Below are positions 26,278 to 34,390 of a stretch of DNA of 61,246 nt, piece by piece. The notes beneath the pieces are model-generated. The model was not told where the DNA came from, did no database searches, and saw only the letters and a list, made by a program, of their open reading frames with translations. The stretch is from Fulvivirga sp. Lineage in GTDB: Bacteria > Bacteroidota > Bacteroidia > Cytophagales > Cyclobacteriaceae. The first letter of the stretch is position 1, and the number at the start of each line of letters is the position of its first letter. Location: NCBI GenBank assembly GCA_028280565.1, contig JANQLQ010000054.1, positions 1 to 61,246 on the forward strand, given 5' to 3'. Both the position numbers and the translations under genes were made by a program.

Positions 26278-28215
26278 ATGGTAGCCACAGTACAGAAAAT
26301 GAAACTTACCGAGGGCCGGAAGACGTGGGTTGTCTTGATCGCTATTTATCTTTCAATAGCGCCGGCCCTTGCTACGAATTACTATATCGATCAAATGATC
26401 GGGAATGACACGAATGACGGGACCTTATCATCCCCTTGGCAAAGCCTGGCGAATGTAAATAGCACCACCTTCCTGCCCGGGGACAGTATTTTGTTTCGCG
26501 CCGGCCAAAGTTGGATCGGCACCCTTATTCCACAAGGCTCTGGCACAGGAAACGATCCTATCGTTATGGGTAGGTATGGTGAGGGGGAAGATCCTATTAT
26601 TAATGGAGCCGGGCTTACCAATTGTACTTCCGAGCCAGGGGAAGTTCATTACTGTACCATTTATTTGTTCAACCAGGATTTTTGGGTCATCCGGGATTTG
26701 GAGATCATTAATTATGATCCTTCGGAAGAGGGAATGGTCTCTCTTGACGCATGGGAGGCGAATAACGTTACAGGTTATGTCAATGTAACAGAACCGGCGC
26801 CGTACACGGGTGTTAACTCCAAAAAAAGTGGCCTGCTAGTAGAGGTCAACGATAAAGGAGCTATGCGCGGCCTCCAGTTCTTAAACCTGGAAATTCACGG
26901 GGTAAATGGAGACATTACCGACAAGGATAATGGTGGAATATTCCTCGAAGCGCTTAGGTTCCAATCGGCAGATCAGCCAAGTTTTTTCCAAGATGTACGG
27001 ATTGATGGATGCCATATCCATGATGTAGACAGGACAGGGATCTCCAATTGGTCATACTACGATGACCGGGAGCTAAGGTCGAATATCAACTGGACTCCCA
27101 ATAAGAATTTCATCATTAGGAATACAACCTTTGAACGTACCGGGGCCAACGCCCTCATTGTACGTGTTTCGGATAGCGCCTTAATAGAAACCTGCCTTTT
27201 TAACCAGTGTTCGATAAAAGAATCGGGCAATGCGGCATTTAATTTCAACACGGATAATACCGTTTGGCAGTTCAATGAGTTCACGGCCACCAAAGCCAAC
27301 CTGGATGATGTAGATGCCGGGGGTGTGGACAGTGATTTTCGCAGTAAAAACACCCTGATCCAATACAACTACAGCCATAATAATGACTTTGGCATGCTGG
27401 TCACGGGTGGAGCGGGGCGGTTCAACGATAGTACGATAGTAAGGTACAACCTGGTGGAGCGCGATGGGCTGGTTTCAAAACGAGGGAATGACGGGAAACA
27501 TTCGCTGCGGGTCTCTGGCTCGGCCACCAATACCCTCATTCATAACAACGTGATTTATCTCGGCGCTGACCAGGCCGATACCAAGGTGGTACTACATAAG
27601 GCACTGGATAATAATAACGCTGTCAATACCCGGTATTATAACAATATCTTTTTTGTAGAGGCCCCGGGCAGTTCGTACGAGTTTGGCAACAGTAGGAATA
27701 ACATGTTTTCTCACAATGTTTTCTTTGGTGAAGAGGCGTTGAATGAACCGAATGATGACAATAAGGTCACCGCAGACCCTCTTTTGACAGATCCGGGGAA
27801 TGGTGAAAATGGGTACTTACTGCAAAGTGGCTCCCCGGCAATTGGTGCAGGAATGCAGATCAGTGATCTTCCCGAAAAAGACTTCTATGGGAATCCTATA
27901 CTTGAAAATGTCTTGGTAGATATAGGCATACACCAGGTCTCGGCGTCCCTGCCTGTTTCATTGCGTGAAGAAGTTGGCACAGCTTCCATCTTCCCTAACC
28001 CGGTGGTGACGGATCACCTGTTCATTAAGGGGATTTATGAAGAAGCGCAGGTCAGCTTGCGTAGTTTGCAAGGCACCACTGTAAAAATCGATAAAGTTTT
28101 AAATGCCAATTACCGGGTGGATCTTCCCACTTCCTTAAAAGCAGGGATCTACATACTGTCGGTAACCAGCGCCTCGGGAGAGCTATTGATTTCTGCCCGG
28201 TTACTCAAAATATAA
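26278..28215 (+). CDS. T9SS-secreted beta-helix protein, paralogue of the preceding
   Basis: I start at ATG 26278; the frame opens with GTG 26227, but the residues before 26278 do not look like a signal. The protein has a signal peptide (VVLIAIYLSIAPALA), a beta-helix that begins like its neighbour (TNYYIDQMIGNDTNDGTLSS then SILFRAGQSW) and a C-terminal T9SS tail (ASIFPNPVVTDHLFIKG ... GIYILSV). It lacks the FN3 and DNRLRE parts. Shared asparagine-rich turns (FNFNTDN, YNYSHNNDFG) support common descent. It is probably a second lyase or hydrolase for the same glycan. Confidence 0.78.
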   Translation: MVATVQKMKLTEGRKTWVVLIAIYLSIAPALATNYYIDQMIGNDTNDGTLSSPWQSLANVNSTTFLPGDSILFRAGQSWIGTLIPQGSGTGNDPIVMGRYGEGEDPIINGAGLTNCTSEPGEVHYCTIYLFNQDFWVIRDLEIINYDPSEEGMVSLDAWEANNVTGYVNVTEPAPYTGVNSKKSGLLVEVNDKGAMRGLQFLNLEIHGVNGDITDKDNGGIFLEALRFQSADQPSFFQDVRIDGCHIHDVDRTGISNWSYYDDRELRSNINWTPNKNFIIRNTTFERTGANALIVRVSDSALIETCLFNQCSIKESGNAAFNFNTDNTVWQFNEFTATKANLDDVDAGGVDSDFRSKNTLIQYNYSHNNDFGMLVTGGAGRFNDSTIVRYNLVERDGLVSKRGNDGKHSLRVSGSATNTLIHNNVIYLGADQADTKVVLHKALDNNNAVNTRYYNNIFFVEAPGSSYEFGNSRNNMFSHNVFFGEEALNEPNDDNKVTADPLLTDPGNGENGYLLQSGSPAIGAGMQISDLPEKDFYGNPILENVLVDIGIHQVSASLPVSLREEVGTASIFPNPVVTDHLFIKGIYEEAQVSLRSLQGTTVKIDKVLNANYRVDLPTSLKAGIYILSVTSASGELLISARLLKI

Positions 28216-28237
28216 AAATCAAAAACTACCCTTCGTT

Positions 28238-30097
28238 ATGCCAAAACTCATCACTGTCTTTCTCATCGCTATCTTACCACACTGGTCCCTTTTCGGGAAA
28301 GTGGAAGCCGGTGGTGAAACCACCCTCCAAAATATAGGATCACGCCAAAAGATCTCACTGGATGGACTATGGCAGGCCATCATCGATCCCCTGGAAAATG
28401 GACTGTATAACCATAGCCTGCAAGAGCGGACAAATGGCTACTTCAAGAATCAAAAGATGGAGTCACCCCGTGATTTGATTGAGTATGATTTTGACAATTC
28501 CTACCAGCTCAACGTGCCGGGAGATTGGAATACCCAAATGGAAAAGCTCTATTTGTACGAGGGCACCATTTGGTATAAAAGGTCCTTTAAGTACCGCACA
28601 GGTGATAAGAAAAAGGTCCTGTTGTATTTTGAAGGTGTAAACTACCGCTGTAAAGTATACCTCAACGGTGAATACCTGGGGGATCATGTTGGGGGCTTTA
28701 CTCCTTTCCAGTTTGATGTTTCGGGAAAACTCAAGGAGGACAACTTCCTCATTTTAAAAGTAGATAACACACGACGCCGGGATGGGGTCCCTACCGTAAA
28801 CTTCGATTGGTGGAATTACGGGGGCATCACCCGATCCGCCTGGCTCGTGGAACTACCGGGCACCTATATTCACGATTATTCTTTACGACTTAAAAAAGGC
28901 AGCAAGAATATCATAGAAGGAATGGTCGCTTTAAAAGGAAATACACCCCCAGGGCAGGAGGTGGAAGTAAGGATAGACGAACTTAACCAGGCGGTTAGTC
29001 TAAGATCCGGCAAGGATGGTTTTGCCTATTTTGAAATAGCCGCTGATATTTCTTATTGGTCGCCTGGTAATCCAAAGCTTTACCAGGTTGCCATTTCCAC
29101 CGGTGAGGACAGTATTTCTGACCACGTGGGTTTCAAAACTATTGAGACTAGGGGCAGCCAGGTTTATCTGAACGATGCGCCCGTTTTTTTACGAGGCATT
29201 AGCATACACGAAGAGGCACCCTTTGGGGCTGGGAGGGTGACCAGCAAAGAGCAATGCCGAACTTTGCTGAGATGGGCGAAAGAGCTCGGATGTAACTATA
29301 TCCGGCTGGCCCACTATCCACATAATGAATTCATGGTAAGAGAGGCCGAAAGGTTAGGGCTTTTGATTTGGTCGGAAATACCGGTGTACTGGACCATCTC
29401 GTATGAGAATCCCGGCACCTATGAAAATGCGGAAAGCCAGCTTCTAGCCATGATCCATCGTGATAAAAATCGTGTAGGCATAGGCTTATGGTCTGTAGCC
29501 AACGAAACACCCATGACCGCTGACAGGTTGAAATTCCTCAAAAAACTCATCCGCACCGCTCGGACGACGGACGATTCGAGGCTCATTACCGCTGCCCTGA
29601 ATTCCCAGCGCGGAGGTAATGGTGAAATTGTCATTGACGACCCGCTGGGCGAGTACATAGACGTAATCGGGATCAATACCTACTGTGGCTGGTATGGCAA
29701 AAGGCCTGCGCAATGCCGGGATATAGTTTGGAAAAACACCTACGATAAGCCCATGATAGTAAGCGAAATGGGTGCCGGTGCACTCCAAGGTCTTCATGGC
29801 GGCAAGGATGAACGGTGGACGGAGGAATACCAAGCCGAGGTCTACCGCTGCAACCTGGATATGATCAAAAAAATTGATTTCCTGGGAGGGCTTTCCCCAT
29901 GGATCTTGATGGATTTCAGGTCGCCCAGGAGAAACCTGGGGAGGATCCAAAATCATTTTAACCGCAAGGGCCTGGTATCTGAAAATGGGATAAAGAAAGA
30001 GGCATTCTATGTACTCAAGGATTTTTACAAAGAGCTCGAGGATGCAGGAAAGCAGAAAAAAATGGAGAAAGAGAATTACCCAAAGACAGGCGGGTGA
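28238..30097 (+). CDS. Glycoside hydrolase family 2, beta-glucuronidase-like
   Basis: 619 residues: a signal peptide (about 1-24), a sugar-binding jelly roll (about 35-205, with YFEGVNYRCKVYLNG and GGITR), an Ig-like domain (about 208-305) and a TIM barrel (about 306-600). The acid/base is E423 (WSVANETP) and the nucleophile E510 (IVSEMGAG). The N-x-K motif that reads the uronate carboxylate in beta-glucuronidases is present as N575/K577 (HFNRKGL). It should release terminal glucuronic acid from lyase products. The SDR enzyme next door fits glucuronate catabolism. Confidence 0.88.
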   Translation: MPKLITVFLIAILPHWSLFGKVEAGGETTLQNIGSRQKISLDGLWQAIIDPLENGLYNHSLQERTNGYFKNQKMESPRDLIEYDFDNSYQLNVPGDWNTQMEKLYLYEGTIWYKRSFKYRTGDKKKVLLYFEGVNYRCKVYLNGEYLGDHVGGFTPFQFDVSGKLKEDNFLILKVDNTRRRDGVPTVNFDWWNYGGITRSAWLVELPGTYIHDYSLRLKKGSKNIIEGMVALKGNTPPGQEVEVRIDELNQAVSLRSGKDGFAYFEIAADISYWSPGNPKLYQVAISTGEDSISDHVGFKTIETRGSQVYLNDAPVFLRGISIHEEAPFGAGRVTSKEQCRTLLRWAKELGCNYIRLAHYPHNEFMVREAERLGLLIWSEIPVYWTISYENPGTYENAESQLLAMIHRDKNRVGIGLWSVANETPMTADRLKFLKKLIRTARTTDDSRLITAALNSQRGGNGEIVIDDPLGEYIDVIGINTYCGWYGKRPAQCRDIVWKNTYDKPMIVSEMGAGALQGLHGGKDERWTEEYQAEVYRCNLDMIKKIDFLGGLSPWILMDFRSPRRNLGRIQNHFNRKGLVSENGIKKEAFYVLKDFYKELEDAGKQKKMEKENYPKTGG

Positions 30098-30161
30098 GCT
30101 TGAAGAGATCCTAAAAATAAGGTCAAATCATAGTAATTGTTAGGTATTGATTTAAAGAGAT

Positions 30162-30971
30162 ATGTTTAGTGTAAAAGATAAAGTAGTGGTGATCACCGGG
30201 GGTGCCGGGGTTCTTGGCAGCCATGCGGCTGAAAGTTTGGCCGAAGCCGGGGCAAAAGTTGTGATCCTGGATAGAGTTAAAGAGTACGCCCACGAATTTG
30301 TCGATCAATTGAACAAGAAATTTCCCAATAGTGCCACAGGGCTGGAATGTGATGTGCTCTCAAAAGATTCCTTGCTCCAGGCAAAGGATACTATCCTCAA
30401 AGTTTACCGAAGGATTGACGCCTTACTAAATGCGGCCGGTGGAAATATGCCGGGAGCGACCATTGGCATCGATCAGACCATTTTTGACCTATCCCTGGAT
30501 GACTTCCAAAAAGTAACAGACCTGAACTTGAATGGCACGGTAATCCCCAGCCTCGTCTTTGGACAGGTAATGGCGGAGCAGGGGCATGGCTCGATTGTCA
30601 ACTACTCTTCCATGACGGTGGATCGGGCGATTACGCGTGTAGTAGGTTATTCTGCCTCCAAAGCAGCCATGGAGAATTTCACCCGGTGGTTTTCCGTTGA
30701 AATGGCCACAAAATTCAGCAGCTCCATACGGGTCAACGCAATCGCCCCGGGCTTTTTCATAGGTGAACAAAACAGGGCATTACTCACCAATGAAGATGGC
30801 TCATATACCGAGAGGGGGGACACCATCATTCGAAATACACCTATGAAAAGGTTTGGAGAGCCGGGTGAATTGAATGGTGTCATTCATTTTTTGTTGAGCG
30901 ATGCTTCAAAGTTTATGACAGGGATTGTTGTACCTGTTGATGGTGGGTTTAGTGCGTTTAGTGGGGTGTAG
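30162..30971 (+). CDS. Short-chain dehydrogenase, D-mannonate oxidoreductase-like
   Basis: 269 residues, cytoplasmic. The Rossmann NAD site is GGAGVLGSHAAESL (about 14-27), then NAAGGNMPGATI (about 92-103), and the catalytic S-Y-K set is in NYSSM and YSASK (about 146-169). The NAAGGNMPG segment and overall length match the SDR-type fructuronate reductase / mannonate oxidoreductase (YjmF-like) rather than generic ketoreductases. It would convert fructuronate from glucuronate to mannonate. It is last in the operon, 64 bp after the GH2 gene. Confidence 0.75.
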   Translation: MFSVKDKVVVITGGAGVLGSHAAESLAEAGAKVVILDRVKEYAHEFVDQLNKKFPNSATGLECDVLSKDSLLQAKDTILKVYRRIDALLNAAGGNMPGATIGIDQTIFDLSLDDFQKVTDLNLNGTVIPSLVFGQVMAEQGHGSIVNYSSMTVDRAITRVVGYSASKAAMENFTRWFSVEMATKFSSSIRVNAIAPGFFIGEQNRALLTNEDGSYTERGDTIIRNTPMKRFGEPGELNGVIHFLLSDASKFMTGIVVPVDGGFSAFSGV

Positions 30972-30981
30972 GTTTTTTTGA

Positions 30982-30999
30982 AGGCTTTGAAGAAAGCCT
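30982..30999. terminator. Stem-loop at the end of the polysaccharide operon
   Basis: AGGCTTT (30982-30988), GAAG loop, AAAGCCT (30993-30999), 11 bp after the SDR stop codon. A T7 run precedes it rather than follows, and T5 comes 11 nt later, so termination is plausible but not textbook. Confidence 0.45.
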
Positions 31000-31356
31000 G
31001 TGACATCCTGTTTTTAATTGAATCCTTCTGAGGTTTTAGGTTGGTCGTCATTAGGTATGTCTTTTACGAAGTCAGAAAACTCCAGCTTAGAATAACCCAA
31101 GTTCGGGATAAGGGCAAAGTACGATGAAGTGGAGTTGATTCACCGTTTTTCACGCAAAGGCACGCAAAGATGTTACCGCAAAGCTCGCAAAAACTGTATT
31201 GCGAGCTTTGCATAAAAGGCCTGGTTTGCTCGTTGAGCATAAACTATGCCTGGTCCCGAACTGGAATTAAAACAGGTACTCTACAGTGTTAGAGATCACT
31301 GGACAAACAACCAGTTTGATCATCCGATATCAAAGGTTATGTGGCAGGCTGTACGT
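31000..31356. other. Intergenic region with perfect hairpin (31178-31211)
   Basis: No gene is supported. It contains GCAAAGCTCGCAA (31178-31190) and TTGCGAGCTTTGC (31199-31211), a perfect 13-bp stem with an 8-nt loop, beside ACGCAAAG words typical of interspersed repeats in many bacteria (related text at 50290). It separates the plus-strand operon from the minus-strand WYL-PhyH gene and may terminate both. Confidence 0.5.
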
Positions 31357-33087
31357 TCAAATCAAAGATTTCTCCGCCCACTCCAATCCATTAGGAAGAT
31401 CCAAGGAGTTAAACTCAAGGTGAATCACACGCCTGTTTTTTTTATTCGTAGTTTTTGAAGAGGCATGAAGGATAAGTGGTTTCATGAGCTGTATTCCACC
31501 TGCATTTACTTCGCAAACCGTGGGGATGCTACTCCCGGTAATGAGCTTGATCTCATCATCATTAAGTTTCTTTTTGTGTGATCCGGGCAAAATCTGCAAA
31601 GCTCCATTTTCATCGGTCGTATCATCTAGATGCACCCTTACTGTTACCGTATTGAAAAGGATACTTCCTGGAGGACGAACCCCATAAAATGTCCCTTTTT
31701 TAGTCCAGCCGTTAAAACCATCCACCTCGCCCCGTTCTTTGACATTGATGGTGGTGTCCTGGTGCCAGGTCACATACCAATTTGACTGGGCAGGTTTATC
31801 GAAGAATATCGCTTTGGTAAGAAACAGGTTTTCGTCGATATGCGAGAGAATAGTTTTTAGGTTCTTGTTCAGCAGGAACACTTTCAAACTAGGTACTTCG
31901 TTGAGCAAGTTTCTGATCGCATAGACTGGACCATTATCGTTTGGATGTTCAGATCGGTAGTGATGGAGTATAGAACCCATCTTCCCGATTTCTTTTTTTG
32001 TATATACATAATTCGTGATAATGGATCCTTTTGCCTCCAATCGTCTATCAAAATTCCGGATCCGGCTTTCATTCAGCTCTGTTTGATAAAGATCGATGGC
32101 ATGGGTCAGCCTTTCTTTGATCCTTGACCTTAGCCGGGAAGGCGAGATCACTTTGATGCTATCACCAAATCCCAAGATCTCCCTTTCCAGTTCAAAATTG
32201 GGCTGCACATAAATTGATATAATTATCCCTTGGTCATTCTTCTCTACCAGCTGCTGACTGTGATGGATCGGCTTGGTCAATACGTAAGGAGCATTGGAAT
32301 GATTAATGAATAGTTTCACCACCTGTGGCACTTCTCCCACATTAACACTTACGCCCACCACATCTTTAAAAAAATGAAGGATCTCGTTTTCGTCAAATTC
32401 GGTCACGACTTGGGAGGATTCGCATAATACTTCAATCCTGTCAAGTGCCAACAGCATGTAAGGCTCGGAGGGTCTTTTCTTACCAAGCACGAACCACCTG
32501 TTTCTAAACTCTTTCAATAAGGCAGGGTGAAAAACAAATGTGTTGGATGCCCTGGCTTTAAAAGACTGATAGGTTATTTCGATACACTTTTTAGTGATTA
32601 TGGCTTGGTAGATCGGGTCGATAAATTCCAACCCTTTTAAATATTCATTTTTCTCAAGATCAATAACCGGTCGTTCCTTGGTTTTCGAAACGTGAACCTT
32701 ATCTTCCAGTTTTTGTACCATCCCGCTCAGCTCCTGGAAGTGAGTAAACCCTTTGAATTGCTTGAGGATATCCACCACCTCTGAGAGCTTGCCCAAGTCC
32801 TGGTCCGTCAAAGGAATATTGGTGATGGAATACCCTGGGTCCTCATAGGTATAATATTTCTTATCTACCACAATGATGGGAGCGTTATACCCCAGCTTTT
32901 CACTTCTCATCATTTGGAGGTCCATTTGTACTGTCCGTTTACTTACTCCTTTATCAATGCCTTCGTATTCATAAAGCGCTTCAGAACAGGCCTCGATCAA
33001 ATCTTCCAACGTCCACTGGCGATACCTGTTCCTAAGACAGTTATCAAGAGTTTTATATCGGATAAGTGCGTTTCTATTGACCGGCAT
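31357..33087 (-). CDS. WYL-domain transcriptional regulator fused to a PhyH-type 2OG/Fe(II) dioxygenase
   Basis: 576 residues. Residues ~1-100 form an HTH of the WYL-regulator type (LDNCLRNRYRQWTLEDLIEA; KRTVQMDLQMM). Residues ~150-340 hold the WYL ligand-binding domain and its C-terminal extension (FRNRWFVLGKK is the WYL strand). Residues ~355-576 are a phytanoyl-CoA-dioxygenase-like domain with an intact iron site, H442 and D444 (WHQD) and H541 (LHAS), with R552/R553 for 2-oxoglutarate, plus the typical ENGALQILPGSHKKK. WYL domains in PafBC and DriD respond to nucleic acid. The gene is divergent from the tRNA array, and an inverted repeat lies 39 bp before its start, so it likely regulates itself and the array. 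The enzymatic substrate is unknown. Confidence 0.85.
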   Translation of the reverse strand: MPVNRNALIRYKTLDNCLRNRYRQWTLEDLIEACSEALYEYEGIDKGVSKRTVQMDLQMMRSEKLGYNAPIIVVDKKYYTYEDPGYSITNIPLTDQDLGKLSEVVDILKQFKGFTHFQELSGMVQKLEDKVHVSKTKERPVIDLEKNEYLKGLEFIDPIYQAIITKKCIEITYQSFKARASNTFVFHPALLKEFRNRWFVLGKKRPSEPYMLLALDRIEVLCESSQVVTEFDENEILHFFKDVVGVSVNVGEVPQVVKLFINHSNAPYVLTKPIHHSQQLVEKNDQGIIISIYVQPNFELEREILGFGDSIKVISPSRLRSRIKERLTHAIDLYQTELNESRIRNFDRRLEAKGSIITNYVYTKKEIGKMGSILHHYRSEHPNDNGPVYAIRNLLNEVPSLKVFLLNKNLKTILSHIDENLFLTKAIFFDKPAQSNWYVTWHQDTTINVKERGEVDGFNGWTKKGTFYGVRPPGSILFNTVTVRVHLDDTTDENGALQILPGSHKKKLNDDEIKLITGSSIPTVCEVNAGGIQLMKPLILHASSKTTNKKNRRVIHLEFNSLDLPNGLEWAEKSLI

Positions 33088-33125
33088 GAAAAAAGTTTTT
33101 TATAAAAAAGCAGAAAATTTCTTTG

Positions 33126-33165
33126 CTACGCAAAAAGACTGCGTAGTCACCACTCAATTTTGGAT
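33126..33165 (+). promoter_or_regulatory. Inverted-repeat promoter motif, copy a
   Basis: CTACGCA (33126-33132), a 7-nt spacer and TGCGTAG (33140-33146), then exactly 12 nt after TGCGTA comes TTTTGGAT (33158-33165). Copies at 34571 and 36572 have the same spacer length and the same 12-nt distance. CAATTTTG resembles the Bacteroidota -7 box (TAnnTTTG) with one mismatch. The IR would sit near -20 to -40, as for an activator site. It points toward the tRNA array but also lies 39 bp before the WYL-PhyH start. Confidence 0.7.
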
Positions 33166-33202
33166 CATCATTGAAAAACAAGCGCTCAGTGATCATGGCT
33201 GC

Positions 33203-33225
33203 CCCCTCCGCAACGGGCGGAGGGG
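33203..33225 (+). terminator. Attenuator-like GC hairpin in the first RNA leader
   Basis: CCCCTCCGC (33203-33211), loop AACGG, GCGGAGGGG (33217-33225), followed by TTTT. It lies ~45 nt after the promoter motif and is preceded by GGCTGCC, as is the matching hairpin at 34650. A terminator within a leader suggests attenuation; it might instead cap the RNA. Confidence 0.55.
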
Positions 33226-33245
33226 TTTTAAAAGTTCTTTGATTC

Positions 33246-33321
33246 GGGGATGCGCCAACGTTGGAGCGTTGGGCTAAGCTGTAAACCTGGTGCCTGGTAT
33301 GTTTGACTCGTATCATCCCCA
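33246..33321 (+). tRNA. tRNA-Tyr(GUA)-like, short variable loop
   Basis: Acceptor GGGGATG (33246-33252) pairs perfectly with CATCCCC (33314-33320). The D-arm is CCAACG/CGTTGG around TTGGAG, unusually 6 bp. The anticodon loop is CTGTAAA (anticodon GUA) on a CTAAG/CCTGG stem with one A-C mismatch. The T-arm is GTATG/CGTAT with loop TTTGACT. Bacterial tRNA-Tyr normally has a long variable arm; here only ~6 nt lie there. No encoded CCA follows. It may be a tRNA mimic rather than a translational tRNA. Confidence 0.6.
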
Positions 33322-33327
33322 TATTAA

Positions 33328-33537
33328 CTCCTTCTAGCATAAAAGGAAGTGCTGCGGTAAAAGCCTTGAACGCAACCGTGTATTGCCTGGATGAGGTCGT
33401 ATGGAATACGCTTTTATACGAATAGAATTTGCAGAAGCACCGAAAGACCACTCGGAGAAGTTGAGTAGGGAAGCGCATTTATAGCCAGGCTAATCCCTTA
33501 CCAGGGAAGTCCCAGTTCGAATCTGGGGAAGGAGGCA
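33328..33537 (+). ncRNA. tRNA-like RNA interrupted by a ~130-150 nt insertion
   Basis: CTCCTTC (33328-33334) pairs perfectly with GAAGGAG (33528-33534). The 5' part continues with T8-A9 and a D-arm (GCAT, loop with GG, GTGC; 33337-33352). The 3' part has a classic T-arm, CCCAG TTCGAAT CTGGG (33511-33527). GCCTGG (33385-33390) can pair with CCAGGC (33485-33490) in place of an anticodon stem, enclosing 94 nt. No group I intron core was recognised. It might be an intron-bearing tRNA, a tmRNA-like molecule or a purpose-built tRNA mimic. Confidence 0.5.
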
Positions 33538-33721
33538 ATAGAAAAACAAAATAATATTTGGTTTTTAAGATTTATTATTCGATACTTGTGTCGCTAAAAA
33601 AGAAAGAGAAATGAAAGGATTAATACAAAATCAGCATTGCGAAAAGCTACAAAAAAATAGCTTTTTAGGCTTAAATCATAAATTATGGTCTGATTAACGT
33701 TTATTAATTTAATTATAGATT
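33538..33721. other. AT-rich spacer in the RNA array
   Basis: No gene and no tRNA-like element is seen; it leads into the terminator at 33722. It may be the trailer of the first RNA segment. Confidence 0.4.
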
Positions 33722-33753
33722 AAAAAACCCAGGCCATTAGGCCTGGGTTTTTT
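33722..33753. terminator. Strong bidirectional terminator
   Basis: AAAAAACCCAGGCC (33722-33735), tetraloop ATTA, GGCCTGGGTTTTTT (33740-33753): a perfect 14-bp stem with a U run. It ends the first segment of the RNA array. Confidence 0.9.
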
Positions 33754-33839
33754 GTTATGCTCAAATTTGAACAAATGAGCCTAAAACAGAATATTATTTG
33801 GAATTCACAGAAATTCCAACAGGAAAGCTACGCCCAATT

Positions 33840-33927
33840 TATTGGTCCAGTTATACTTTATTCAACGGGTAGAGCTACATGAGGAAGGACTTGAAACTAC
33901 GGAGGTAACACCTCCGCTGGTGATATG
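33840..33927 (+). ncRNA. Degenerate tRNA-like segment
   Basis: The text TTCAACGGGTAGAGC resembles a tRNA D-arm and is followed by a hairpin CGGAGGT AAC ACCTCCG (33900-33916), where a T-arm might stand but without a TTC loop. Acceptor strands were not found. It ends just before a terminator. I take it as a decayed tRNA or an unrelated structured RNA. Confidence 0.3.
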
Positions 33928-33957
33928 CCCCTTCCTTCCAAAAGGTTGGGGTTTTTT
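33928..33957 (+). terminator. Intrinsic terminator within the array
   Basis: CCCC (33928-33931), TT, CCTT, loop CCAA, AAGG, TT, GGGG (33948-33951), then six T. The stem has a symmetric TT/TT internal loop. It separates the segment above from the tRNA-Gln/Ile/Asn/Lys cluster, which therefore needs its own promoter at about 33958-33991. Confidence 0.8.
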
Positions 33958-33991
33958 GTTGAAATCAAGGTTTAACTACTTCTAATATCAA

Positions 33992-34062
33992 AGCCGATTA
34001 GTTCACTGGTAGAACATTGGGATTTGGCCCCAAAGGAGCAGGTTCGATTCCTGCATCGGCTT
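33992..34062 (+). tRNA. tRNA-Gln(UUG)-like
   Basis: A full cloverleaf: acceptor AGCCGAT/ATCGGCT, D-arm GTTC/GAAC, anticodon stem TTGGG/CCCAA with loop ATTTGGC (UUG), T-arm GCAGG TTCGATT CCTGC. The variable loop has only 4 nt (AGGA), the first base is A and there is no encoded CCA. Only 6 nt separate it from the next unit. Confidence 0.75.
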
Positions 34063-34068
34063 CTTCCA

Positions 34069-34141
34069 TGGTCTGTAGCTCAACGGTTAGAGTAGCACTC
34101 TTATAAGGTGCAGGTTCCCGGTTCAAGCCCGGGCAGACCAA
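34069..34141 (+). tRNA. tRNA-Ile(UAU)-like
   Basis: Acceptor TGGTCTG/CAGACCA, D-arm GCTC with GG in the loop, anticodon stem GCACT/GGTGC with loop CTTATAA (anticodon UAU), variable AGGTT, T-arm CCCGG TTCAAGC CCGGG. Bacteria usually read AUA with a lysidine-modified CAU tRNA, so UAU is unusual. There is no encoded CCA. Confidence 0.75.
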
Positions 34142-34313
34142 CAAAGCAGTCAAAGGAGGGGTAATTCAGATGCCTTCTTAAAGTCCGAAGAGTGGTTAAA
34201 GGCCACAAGCAGGATTCTGAATGTTCTGTGACGTTTGAAAAAGCTTCGGAAAGTGGTGACTGGCCACTTGGATAGTAAGGATCGAATAGATTCGAATAGA
34301 AAAGTGGTCAATG
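34142..34313 (+). ncRNA. Decayed tRNA-like remnants between Ile and Asn units
   Basis: CTTC TTAAAGTCC GAAG looks like an anticodon arm, and GTGG TTAAAGG CCAC and AAGTGG TGACTGG CCACTT look like long variable arms. CAGGA/TTCTG and an ATTCGAATAG stretch recall T-arms. Acceptor stems cannot be closed. One or two degenerate class II (Leu/Ser-type) tRNAs are a reasonable reading. Confidence 0.35.
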
Positions 34314-34386
34314 GGTGATGTAGCTCAATAGGTAGAGCAGCTCTTTGTTAAAGAGAAGGTTGCTGGTTCAAGTCCAGCCGTCACCG
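34314..34386 (+). tRNA. tRNA-Asn(GUU)
   Basis: Acceptor GGTGATG/CGTCACC, D-arm GCTC/GAGC, anticodon loop TTGTTAA (GUU) on GCTCT/AGAGA with one G-A mismatch at the base, variable AGGTT, T-arm GCTGG TTCAAGT CCAGC, discriminator G. There is no encoded CCA. The cloverleaf is otherwise normal. Confidence 0.85.
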
Positions 34387-34390
34387 CTAA

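Noticed and set aside
31246-31458. 70-codon plus-strand frame before the WYL-PhyH gene end
   Set aside because: It overlaps the 3' end of the strong minus-strand WYL-PhyH gene and has no family features.
33074-33478. 134-codon minus-strand frame across the promoter and first RNA units
   Set aside because: It crosses the inverted-repeat promoter, the GC hairpin and two tRNA-like structures, and its composition is not protein-like.
33328-33537. Group I intron in the interrupted tRNA-like RNA
   Set aside because: I looked for conserved core segments of group I introns and found none; the insertion is also short.
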